Below, one piece after another: positions 7,412 through 14,561 of a DNA stretch of 64,000 nt. Made by a program: the position numbers and the translations under genes. Numbering within the stretch: position 1 is the first letter of the stretch; each line of letters begins with the position of its first letter. Location: NCBI GenBank assembly GCA_028280065.1, contig JANQMN010000008.1:36445-100444 (forward strand), read 5' to 3'. Source of the stretch: Hahella sp. GTDB taxonomy: Bacteria; Pseudomonadota; Gammaproteobacteria; Pseudomonadales; Oleiphilaceae. Under the pieces are notes generated by a model that searched no databases, was not told the origin of the DNA, and saw nothing but the letters and a program-made list of their open reading frames with translations.

Positions 7412-9658
7412 TTAAAGCTCGGCGAAGTATAAGTGGGCGCTTTTCTTACTGAAGTTTAGCAGGTTGCCGTCATCAAATCGTACCGAAAATGCGTCCCCTA
7501 GATCCGCCACCACTTTACCCGGACCAAGTAATGCGTGCCGCACTTTCTCCGCTTGCCAAACCGGCCCCATGGTGGGCATCGCGGCTTGCTTCGGCGCCGG
7601 GCTAAGATAGGAAATTCCATGGATGTCCAAATAACGCCGGCCAATGGAAGACAAGGGCAGCGGCGATAAGAAGCTAGGTTTTGTTCCCACGGTATTGCAC
7701 TTTATCGATTCTAAAAAGTCGCCTGTTGTTTCCGAACAGCGCCAGTGCAAATTCGGTAAAAACCGGCTCGGTTGCAACTCTTTTTCCTCGAGCCCGTCTT
7801 GGCTTTGCGGGCCGAAAAGGTAGAGGGTTTCCTTGGCGCGGGTTAATGCGACATAAAAAAGACGCCGCTCGGATTCCAGATGGGTAAAAAAATTATCCTG
7901 GTTACGCATCGAATAGGGCAAGTATTGGTCGTTAAGGCCGATGAGCATCACCACCGGCCATTCCAAGCCTTTTGTTTGATGGATGCTGGTCAGCAGTACA
8001 CCATGATTGGAGGTTTGTGCGTTAGCGCGCTGGCGCAGTTGGTCAAAGTGCTCAAGTACTTCGATGGGTGTGCCGTTCAGCGTGGTTAGATAGCGTGCCA
8101 TGGCCATGACATGAGCAATGCGTTCTTCTGCAACTTCATGGGTCAGTGCGAGATCTGTTAACGCACTATAGAGGGCACTGTCATCGGCATAACTTTGCAG
8201 TAGCCGGTCTGCCCTGGCATTGGCTTTTAAGTGTTGCCAGGCGCTGGCGACAACTCGTAGTTTTTTCTTCTGCACGGCGTGCAGGTCAGCCGGCATCCAA
8301 GCTAAAAGAGCATCAGTCCAACCACCTGATTGCCGCGCCAGCAGATTAGCCAGTTCCCGTAACCGGTCTTCGTTAAGGCCGACATGGGGAAAGCGCAATA
8401 AGAGAGAGAAAAACTGTATTCTGTCCGGTTCCGGATATTCCAGTATGCGGCCGCTTGCCAATTCCAGGAGCGCCAATACCTGACTGACTTCCCGGGTTGC
8501 CAATGCGCCTTTGGCAGGATCGATTCGATAGGATACACCGGCAGCAAGTAGCGAAAGCTCCACCCCAACCGCCTGAGACCAGACCCTGAACACCACGACG
8601 ATATCCTGTTGTTGACGGCCATTGGCAATGAGTTTTTCCAGCGTTGATACCACTTCCGTATTGTCGTTTTGGCTTAATTGAAGGTGGATCAGGGTGGCAG
8701 GCGTCGACGGATGAGCACGGCAAAGCACATCTTTGCGCTCGGAGTTGTAGGATATTAGATGGTTCGCCAGTAATGCCAGACGGTGACCGTATCGAAAGGA
8801 GTAGGAAAGCGAAAGTGCTAGCGGCGAGGGAAAGTCCTCGGCAAAGCGGCTGAGCAAGAATTCCGGACGCGCTCCGCGAAACTCATAAATAGTTTGGTCC
8901 GGATCGCCCACCACGGTCACCTGCGCACGCTCTCCGGCAATGTGTTTCAGTAGCAAATGCTGGATTTCGTTAGTGTCCTGATACTCGTCGACGAGCAGAA
9001 GGTCCATTTTATTGGCGACAAGCCGCTGTAATTCCGGGGACGATTCCAAGCACGTTACCGGCTCATACAACATGTCCGCGAAACCGATACGCCGATGATG
9101 TCTGCGCCAGGCTTCGAAACGCTCGACGATGTCCATCAGAAAGGCATGTTTGCTTTGGTAGCCCAGCTCCTCAAAGGTTTCCTGCACCGATACCAAGCTG
9201 GTTTTATTCAGGTCCAGAAGTGTTGCCGCCAGCTCAATGTAGTCTTTCTTGTTGCGCTTTAGATCGCCCTGAATATCTTTCGGACCATGCTGTTTGAGAA
9301 GTTGAAACAGTTGAAAATTGATTTCTTGTTCGCTGAGTATCGGTTCTTGGTAGGCAAGCAGGTGGCCATCTGCGACAAAACGTTTGTAAAGGCGCAAACC
9401 CATCGCATGATAGGTGCGAACCTCGGGCAGAAGTACCTTGGGATCATTCGCCAATTGCGCTAATTTTTGCTCGAACTCCTGTTTAGCCAGGCGATTAAAC
9501 ATCAGCACCAAAATCCTTCGCGGATCTTGGCCTTGTTTCAACAAATGGAGAATGCGATGTGCTAAGGTGGTGGTTTTGCCACTACCGGCCACTGCCGTGA
9601 TTAGGCAGTGTCGCTGTGGAGCCCGGATGATGGCATGCTGTTCTTCGGTTAATTGCAT
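7412..9658 (-). CDS. UvrD/Rep-type superfamily 1 DNA helicase
   Basis: This 748-aa ATP-dependent 3'-5' helicase has all SF1A motifs. They are a Q-motif LTEEQHAII (residues 3-11), Walker A AVAGSGKTTTLAHR (22-35), Walker B LLVDEYQDT (about 221-229), VVGDPDQTIYEFRGA (motif III), SIHQTKGLEWPVV (motif V) and RRLFYVALTRAKE (motif VI). A C-terminal Tudor-like tail, GPGKVVADLGDAFSVRF, follows as in UvrD/PcrA. The sequence between the motifs is divergent, so it is not uvrD or rep itself. It is the first gene of an operon with the DUF2971 gene. Confidence 0.88.
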   Translation of the reverse strand: MQLTEEQHAIIRAPQRHCLITAVAGSGKTTTLAHRILHLLKQGQDPRRILVLMFNRLAKQEFEQKLAQLANDPKVLLPEVRTYHAMGLRLYKRFVADGHLLAYQEPILSEQEINFQLFQLLKQHGPKDIQGDLKRNKKDYIELAATLLDLNKTSLVSVQETFEELGYQSKHAFLMDIVERFEAWRRHHRRIGFADMLYEPVTCLESSPELQRLVANKMDLLLVDEYQDTNEIQHLLLKHIAGERAQVTVVGDPDQTIYEFRGARPEFLLSRFAEDFPSPLALSLSYSFRYGHRLALLANHLISYNSERKDVLCRAHPSTPATLIHLQLSQNDNTEVVSTLEKLIANGRQQQDIVVVFRVWSQAVGVELSLLAAGVSYRIDPAKGALATREVSQVLALLELASGRILEYPEPDRIQFFSLLLRFPHVGLNEDRLRELANLLARQSGGWTDALLAWMPADLHAVQKKKLRVVASAWQHLKANARADRLLQSYADDSALYSALTDLALTHEVAEERIAHVMAMARYLTTLNGTPIEVLEHFDQLRQRANAQTSNHGVLLTSIHQTKGLEWPVVMLIGLNDQYLPYSMRNQDNFFTHLESERRLFYVALTRAKETLYLFGPQSQDGLEEKELQPSRFLPNLHWRCSETTGDFLESIKCNTVGTKPSFLSPLPLSSIGRRYLDIHGISYLSPAPKQAAMPTMGPVWQAEKVRHALLGPGKVVADLGDAFSVRFDDGNLLNFSKKSAHLYFAEL

Positions 9659-9782
9659 GAAAGGAGACGCTGCTGAATTTGCAGGGCATTGTAATCTGTC
9701 AGTGGAAAATTCTCATTATTGACAAGATGGAAAAGCAAGCGATTTGACTTTACACTTTGTCCAACAATCGATAATAAATTGA

Positions 9783-10484
9783 ATGCCGATACCCCTTATG
9801 TTGCCTGATCGTATATTGCTTTCCACCATTGTTTTCTCGCTTCTTCTCGGTCTGGCCGGTTGCCAGCAAACACCATCCCAGGACCAGCAAAAGGTGGTGA
9901 ACGTCGTTGAGGTTACCGAATTGTTGGGGGCCGCGCGTAATGCGGACCTGGATGCGGTGGTCAGCTTAATCAAATCCGGCGCCCAGGTTAATGCAATTAC
10001 TCCCGAAGGCACGGCCCTGACCAAGGGTGCGGAGGCAGGTAGCGCACCGGTAGTGTTAGCTCTGCTTAAGGCAGGCGCTGACCCTAACGCCGGCGTTACT
10101 TCGGGTCAGGCTTCTGCGCTGCATCACATGGCCGCGGCCGGCAAGGCTAACGGAGTTCTAGCGTTAAGTACGGCAGGAGCGGATTTGGAGCATCTTGACG
10201 GACAAGGTCATACGCCACTGGCTCTGGCGATTAAAAATGGCCACCTGTCCACGGCGAAAACCTTGATCAAGGCGGGTTGCGACGTGAACGCCGTAGCAGC
10301 CGACCGGTCATTGCTTATGACCGTTGTCGAGCAGAATTCCCTGTTAATGGCCCAGTTATTGGTCGACGCCGGCGTTAATGTCAACTATCGCAATAATGCG
10401 GGTGAAACAGCGTTGGGCCTGGCGCAGAGACTTGGCCGCACGGATCTTCAGATGTTGCTGTTGCAATCCGGCGCTCGAACCTAG
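9783..10484 (+). CDS. Ankyrin-repeat lipoprotein
   Basis: The 233-aa protein has a lipoprotein signal peptide ending in the lipobox LAGC (Cys27). Four to five ankyrin repeats follow, with hallmarks such as LLKAGADPNAGV, GHTPLALAIKNGHLSTAK, LIKAGCDVNAV, LLVDAGVNVNYRNNAGETAL and LAQRLGR. It is likely anchored to the inner face of the outer membrane and mediates protein contacts. The start could be ATG 9783 or 9798; neither has a good ribosome site. Confidence 0.85.
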   Translation: MPIPLMLPDRILLSTIVFSLLLGLAGCQQTPSQDQQKVVNVVEVTELLGAARNADLDAVVSLIKSGAQVNAITPEGTALTKGAEAGSAPVVLALLKAGADPNAGVTSGQASALHHMAAAGKANGVLALSTAGADLEHLDGQGHTPLALAIKNGHLSTAKTLIKAGCDVNAVAADRSLLMTVVEQNSLLMAQLLVDAGVNVNYRNNAGETALGLAQRLGRTDLQMLLLQSGART

Positions 10485-10534
10485 GCCCCGATGACAATAG
10501 AAAAGAGATAATGGCCGAATGTCATCAGAGCCCG

Positions 10535-10663
10535 TCACACCCATTTTATTTCGGTTAGCTGTAGCGGGCCATTGCCGCTGTAAGGCACCCAGTTGATTCC
10601 AGTCTTCTCGCCCTGGGCAATCTTCGTTACGCCATAACGCAAGGTGTAACTGCCGCCAAATCC
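10535..10663 (-). pseudogene. Possible decayed gene end (about 42 codons without a start)
   Basis: On the minus strand a frame bounded upstream by two consecutive stops (TAG then TAA) reads as a protein C-terminus. It begins GFGGSYTLRYGVTKIAQGEK and ends in a TGA at 10535-10537. The alternating beta-strand-like pattern and sensible codon choice suggest the remnant of an exported beta-rich protein. There is no start codon or upstream continuation, and chance cannot be excluded. Confidence 0.2.
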
Positions 10664-10736
10664 CTATTATCGCCTGCTGCAAGCAACTGATCGGTAAATT
10701 AAAAAATGATATAGAGCCGTAAGTTGGCTGTTATGC

Positions 10737-10752
10737 GTCAACCTGAGTTGAC
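10737..10752. promoter_or_regulatory. Operator copy 1, GTCAAC-N4-GTTGAC
   Basis: This is a perfect 6-bp inverted repeat with spacer CTGA. Its right half supplies most of the -35 hexamer (TTGACA 10748-10753) of the following gene. It is repeated 28 bp downstream, and the pair is a likely autoregulatory operator for the HTH protein. Confidence 0.75.
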
Positions 10753-10776
10753 ATTGGTCTTTTTGTCAACTAAGGT
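10748..10776 (+). promoter_or_regulatory. Sigma-70 promoter predicting a leaderless transcript
   Basis: A consensus -35 TTGACA (10748-10753) is followed by a 17-bp spacer and TAAGGT (10771-10776). TAAGGT keeps the key A and final T of the -10 element. Position +1 falls on 10783, which is exactly the A of the HTH gene ATG. No ribosome site exists between promoter and start, consistent with a leaderless mRNA. Confidence 0.6.
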
Positions 10777-10780
10777 TGAC
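10765..10780. promoter_or_regulatory. Operator copy 2, GTCAAC-N4-GTTGAC
   Basis: This second perfect inverted repeat (spacer TAAG) covers the predicted -10 hexamer and ends 2 bp before the ATG. With copy 1 it brackets the promoter, so a bound dimer pair would block RNA polymerase. Confidence 0.75.
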
Positions 10781-10782
10781 GT

Positions 10783-10995
10783 ATGGCTAAGGAAAAACAG
10801 ACAACCTCAGAACGTTTGGAGAGCCTCTTTCAAGAGGTCGTGGAAACCCGGGAAAATGCTGAAAAACTCGAACGCAAATCGGTAAAACTGGCGGTTCAGG
10901 AAGGCTGGAGCTGGGCAAGAATTGCCAAGCAGCTAGGAGTCAGCCGGCAAGCCGTGCATAAAAAATATGCGAAAGACTATAAGAAGAAAAAGTAG
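10783..10995 (+). CDS. Small helix-turn-helix DNA-binding protein, probably autoregulated
   Basis: The 70-aa basic protein has an N-terminal charged helix (residues 8-40) and a C-terminal helix-turn-helix, EGWSWARIAKQLGVSRQAVHKKYA. This resembles the short HTH of Fis-like or sigma-region-4-like repressors. The C-terminus is Lys-rich (KDYKKKK). ATG 10783 is preceded by two GTCAAC-N4-GTTGAC operators and no ribosome site. Its target set beyond itself is unknown. phoU follows 75 bp downstream with its own ribosome site. Confidence 0.8.
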   Translation: MAKEKQTTSERLESLFQEVVETRENAEKLERKSVKLAVQEGWSWARIAKQLGVSRQAVHKKYAKDYKKKK

Positions 10996-11070
10996 GCATT
11001 ATTAAAATGGTTGATTACAGACTATCACCGACACGAAGCAGTGGGGGCGGTAGGAGGAATAAATAAAACG

Positions 11071-11787
11071 ATGACAATGCAAAATTTACAGAAGGATCAT
11101 ATATCGAAGCAGTATGACGTTGATTTAAAAATGCTTGAAGACCACGTATTAATCATGGGCGAACTGGTCCAGGAGGTGGTTGATAAAGCCAGTCGGGCGT
11201 TACTAAAGCATGATGCAGAGCTTGCTGCGGAAGCCCGTGAACTGGAGTCCAGTGTGGACAAGCTTGAAGTCGTTATCGATAAGTCCTGCACCCGGATACT
11301 GGCCAAACGCCAACCTGCAGCGACCGATTTGCGGTTCATCGTTGGTTCAGCAAAGGCGATTTACGAACTTGAACACATCGGGGATCTGGCAAAGAAAATT
11401 GCCAAGACAGTATTCAAGAGTACCAGGGACAGTCTTCAGCCTGCAGATTTAAAAGGGATTGAGCTACTAAGCACCCACGTTGCGGAGATGCTCCAAAATG
11501 CTCTTGACGCCTACCGGCGGCGTGATGCGAGAAGGGCTGTCGAAATCATGAAGGAGGATAAGTTGGTGGACCGGGAGTATAAAGAAGTTGCCGATTCATT
11601 GATCGCAACGCTCGCTGAAAACCGCCAACGGATTCCCTCGGCGATGGATGTGCTTAATGTATTTCATGCTTTGGAACGAATTGGCGATCACTCCCGAAAC
11701 CTCGCCGAGCATGTCATCTATATCGTTGAAGGCGCGGATGTCCGGCATCTTCCAGTGGGTGCTGCCGAGCAGAAGATTTCAGCGTAA
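11071..11787 (+). CDS. phoU: Phosphate signalling complex protein PhoU
   Basis: PhoU couples the PstSCAB phosphate transporter to the PhoR kinase as a negative regulator. The 238-aa product has two PhoU three-helix bundles, each with its metal-binding motif: YELEHIGDLAKKIAK in the first and HALERIGDHSRNLAEH in the second. I chose ATG 11071 because AGGAGG at 11052-11057 precedes it; an earlier TTG in frame at 11011 would add 20 unconserved residues. pst genes are not adjacent, unlike in E. coli. Confidence 0.93.
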   Translation: MTMQNLQKDHISKQYDVDLKMLEDHVLIMGELVQEVVDKASRALLKHDAELAAEARELESSVDKLEVVIDKSCTRILAKRQPAATDLRFIVGSAKAIYELEHIGDLAKKIAKTVFKSTRDSLQPADLKGIELLSTHVAEMLQNALDAYRRRDARRAVEIMKEDKLVDREYKEVADSLIATLAENRQRIPSAMDVLNVFHALERIGDHSRNLAEHVIYIVEGADVRHLPVGAAEQKISA

Positions 11788-11796
11788 TTCTCGATA

Positions 11797-11820
11797 GACA
11801 AGACCCTTGCCGGTCTTGTC
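11797..11820 (+). terminator. Stem-loop after phoU
   Basis: GACAAGACC (11797-11805) pairs perfectly with GGTCTTGTC (11812-11820) across a 6-nt loop, 10 nt after the phoU stop. It lacks a strong T-run, so termination may be partial or the stem may protect the mRNA end. Confidence 0.5.
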
Positions 11821-11995
11821 GCTTGTCAAAATCTCCAGGGCATGGTTTGGTATCATGTTCGCTTTCTTTTCTGCTACCCACTAACCAACTTTTACAGGCA
11901 AGCTATACTCCTTACATAAGGAAAATCATGGCATAGTTTGGCATGGCCAATTTCCGGCTGCGTAAAAAAAATAATATGAAAAGCGAGTAAAACCT

Positions 11996-13741
11996 ATGCG
12001 AGGCGACGAATCCATTCCAGAGGATTTTACGCAAACCAACTATTTCCGAATCCAAAGTCTCTATGGCGAAACTGAAGCTGAAGGGATAATGGATAGACTT
12101 TTACAGTTGATGCAGAAGCATATCAACGAAGCGCCCCCTAAGCCTGGTACGCGATGGTCTGAGCTCGATGTTTTATTGATTACCTATGGCGATAGCGTGT
12201 TGGATCCGGATGAGCGTCCGCTTTCCACTCTGTACAAGTTTATGAACACCTATCTGCGCGAGCAGTTTAGCGGCGTGCATATTCTGCCGTTCTTCCCCTA
12301 CAGTTCCGACGACGGCTTTTCGGTTATCGATTATCGTAAGGTCAATAAAGATCTTGGTGATTGGGGGGATATTCGGAAGATTGGAGAAAACTTCGACTTG
12401 ATGATGGACCTGGTTCTCAACCACGTTTCTGCGGAAAGCGAGTGGTTCCAGCATTTTTTACGGCAGGAGGGTAAATACAAGGACTTTTTTATCGAGTTGG
12501 ACCCTGCCACCAACGTGTCTTCCGTGACCCGGCCCCGGACGCACAAACTGGCAGTTCCTTTTGAAACGGCGGAAGGTATTAAGCATGTCTGGGCAACCTT
12601 TAGTGCGGATCAGGTCGATATTAACTTTGCCAATCCCGCTGTTCTGCTTGAGATCATTGACGTGTTGCTGCTTTACGTTAAAAAAGGCGGACGTTTTATC
12701 CGCCTGGATGCGGTGGGCTTTCTCTGGAAAAAGCTGAATACCAGCTGCATACACCTCCCCGAAACCCATGAAGTGATTAAAATTGTTCGGGATGTTTTGG
12801 AAGTGGTCGCTCCGCAGGTGGTTCTAATTACTGAAACCAATGTCCCTGAAAAAGAGAATCTGAGCTATTTTGCCGATGGCGACGAAGCGCACATGGTCTA
12901 CCAGTTCAGCTTGCCGCCGCTGATGTTGCATGCTTTTCATCGGGGCACGTCCAAGTACCTCCGGGAATGGGCGGAAAGGCTGCCGGATCCACCCGAGGGC
13001 TGCACTTACTTGAACTTTTCGACCTCCCATGACGGCATTGGGCTGCGCCCGGCGGAAGGATTGTTGCCTGCGGATGAGATTAATGACTTGGTGGAAGCGG
13101 TCTGTGAGTACGGAGGCAAGATCAGTATGAAAGCAGACCGGGACGGCAAGAATAGCCCCTATGAAATGAACATCTCGCTGTTTGACGCATTGATGGGTTT
13201 TAATAAGGATAAAGATCAGTGGCAGATACCCCGCTTTATTTGCTCGCAAGCCATGCTGCTGGCGTTAAAGGGAATACCGGCTATTTACATCCATAGCCTG
13301 ACAGCTACGCCTAACCACCAAAAAGGGGTCCAGGTCACCGGCCACAACCGTTCGATCAACCGGCGTCAGTGGGAATACCGGAAGTTGAAAGACCTGCTGT
13401 CCAACTCCCAAACGCCTAACGGGCTGGTTTTTCAGGAGTTTCGCCGTTTGCTCCGTAATCGCCGGTTTCAAATGGCTTTTCATCCCGAGGCTACCCAGGA
13501 AGTGCTGGATCTTGGCGACGGGTTATTTGGAGTGCGCCGTGTGAGCCTGTCTCAAAGCCAGGAAATCATCGCCGTGAACAACGTCACCGATATTACGCAG
13601 GAGCTGCAGTTGAAGAAGATTCATCGCATCAAGCCCTATCAGTCTTTTTACGATTTGATCAGTCGGCGGGATATCGACGGTACGCGCAGCAGAGTTCGCC
13701 TTCGCCCCTATCAGTCGATGTGGCTCACCGTGATGCAGTGA
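11996..13741 (+). CDS. GH13 subfamily 18 sugar phosphorylase (sucrose or glucosylglycerate phosphorylase-like)
   Basis: These enzymes cleave an alpha-glucoside with phosphate, releasing glucose 1-phosphate. In this 581-aa protein the (beta/alpha)8 catalytic residues are visible. The nucleophile is Asp238 in FIRLDAVGFLWKK, the acid/base is Glu280 in VVLITETNVPEKEN, and the stabiliser is Asp346 in NFSTSHDGIGLRPAEG. The stretch TPNHQKGVQVTGHNRSINR is typical of the subfamily. It is longer than classical sucrose phosphorylase (about 490-505) and nearer the glucosylglycerate phosphorylases (about 560). The substrate is unproven and no sugar transporter is adjacent. Confidence 0.85.
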   Translation: MRGDESIPEDFTQTNYFRIQSLYGETEAEGIMDRLLQLMQKHINEAPPKPGTRWSELDVLLITYGDSVLDPDERPLSTLYKFMNTYLREQFSGVHILPFFPYSSDDGFSVIDYRKVNKDLGDWGDIRKIGENFDLMMDLVLNHVSAESEWFQHFLRQEGKYKDFFIELDPATNVSSVTRPRTHKLAVPFETAEGIKHVWATFSADQVDINFANPAVLLEIIDVLLLYVKKGGRFIRLDAVGFLWKKLNTSCIHLPETHEVIKIVRDVLEVVAPQVVLITETNVPEKENLSYFADGDEAHMVYQFSLPPLMLHAFHRGTSKYLREWAERLPDPPEGCTYLNFSTSHDGIGLRPAEGLLPADEINDLVEAVCEYGGKISMKADRDGKNSPYEMNISLFDALMGFNKDKDQWQIPRFICSQAMLLALKGIPAIYIHSLTATPNHQKGVQVTGHNRSINRRQWEYRKLKDLLSNSQTPNGLVFQEFRRLLRNRRFQMAFHPEATQEVLDLGDGLFGVRRVSLSQSQEIIAVNNVTDITQELQLKKIHRIKPYQSFYDLISRRDIDGTRSRVRLRPYQSMWLTVMQ

Positions 13742-13768
13742 TTCCCAGGCAATAAAGGGAAACCCGTG

Positions 13769-14176
13769 ATGCAAACTGTTTTGGTGTTGCCATATAGTCT
13801 GATATTTGCCGGCTTCGGGGTGCTTCTTGTCACCCTTTTAGCGCTGAATGTTTCGCGCCTGCGCATTCAGAAAGGTATCGTCATCGGTGACGGCGGCTAC
13901 AAACCCATGGTAGGGGCCATGCGCGCCCATGAAAACACCCTGGAATGGATTATCCCCCTGCTGTTGCTGTTAATGCTGCTTGAAGCAAGCGGCTTAAGCG
14001 CAAGTCGGATTATCTTTTTCGGCGTGGCCCTATTAATCGCCAGACTGGCTCATGCAGCCGGTATGATCTGGCGTATTTTTACGCTCCGGCGTATAGGAGC
14101 GCTCGTGAGTTACCTATTGGCCGTTGCCATGTCAATTGCGGCTTTGGTACAAGGTTTTAACCATTTAAATGGTTAA
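13769..14176 (+). CDS. MAPEG family membrane protein
   Basis: This protein of about 135 aa has four transmembrane helices and the MAPEG motif pattern: VSRLRIQKG, then GAMRAHENTLEWIIPLLLLLM and a later RLAHAAGMIWRI. Family members include glutathione S-transferases and eicosanoid enzymes; bacterial members are mostly uncharacterised. ATG 13769 follows an AAAGGG ribosome site, and a GTG one codon earlier (13766) is possible. It starts 27 nt after the phosphorylase and is probably in its operon. Confidence 0.82.
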   Translation: MQTVLVLPYSLIFAGFGVLLVTLLALNVSRLRIQKGIVIGDGGYKPMVGAMRAHENTLEWIIPLLLLLMLLEASGLSASRIIFFGVALLIARLAHAAGMIWRIFTLRRIGALVSYLLAVAMSIAALVQGFNHLNG

Positions 14177-14561
14177 AAAATGATCGAAAATCGATTGCTG
14201 AAAAACTAATTCTGGTCAAAAATAGATCAGTATTTTGCCTTCCTGCATAAATTATTCTTATCGCTTACTTGAGCTTCAACGAAAAATATGGTTATTTAAC
14301 TACTACGGAAAGATTCGCAGAGCGCAAAAACCAGCCAAAAGCAATATCGGATTGCCCTTACAAGGGTTCCATTTCGACAGTTTCTGCATTAAAAACAACT
14401 AGATAATTAATGATAGGGTGAGTTTCTCTCGTGTTGATGGGAGCAACAGGGCTTCCGTCGCCCTGAAATCACCTGTCGCGCACGGCTGGGTAGGAAATAT
14501 AACGAGTTACGAAGCGCATCCAATTGAACTGGATGTGAAGATGAGAGAGCAGGAAATCGCT
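14177..14561. other. 385-bp AT-rich upstream region of gltB
   Basis: The first 240 bp are AT-rich and non-coding, and should carry the gltB promoter. From about 14418 the gltB frame is open without a stop, but the encoded residues are not conserved. I therefore place the start at 14562, after the AGGA at 14551. No repeat or attenuator was evident. Confidence 0.5.

Noticed and set aside
6537..9658. Gabija-type defence pair
   Set aside because: The helicase is UvrD-like as in GajB, but the partner is a DUF2971 protein and not an OLD-family nuclease, so the system cannot be called Gabija.
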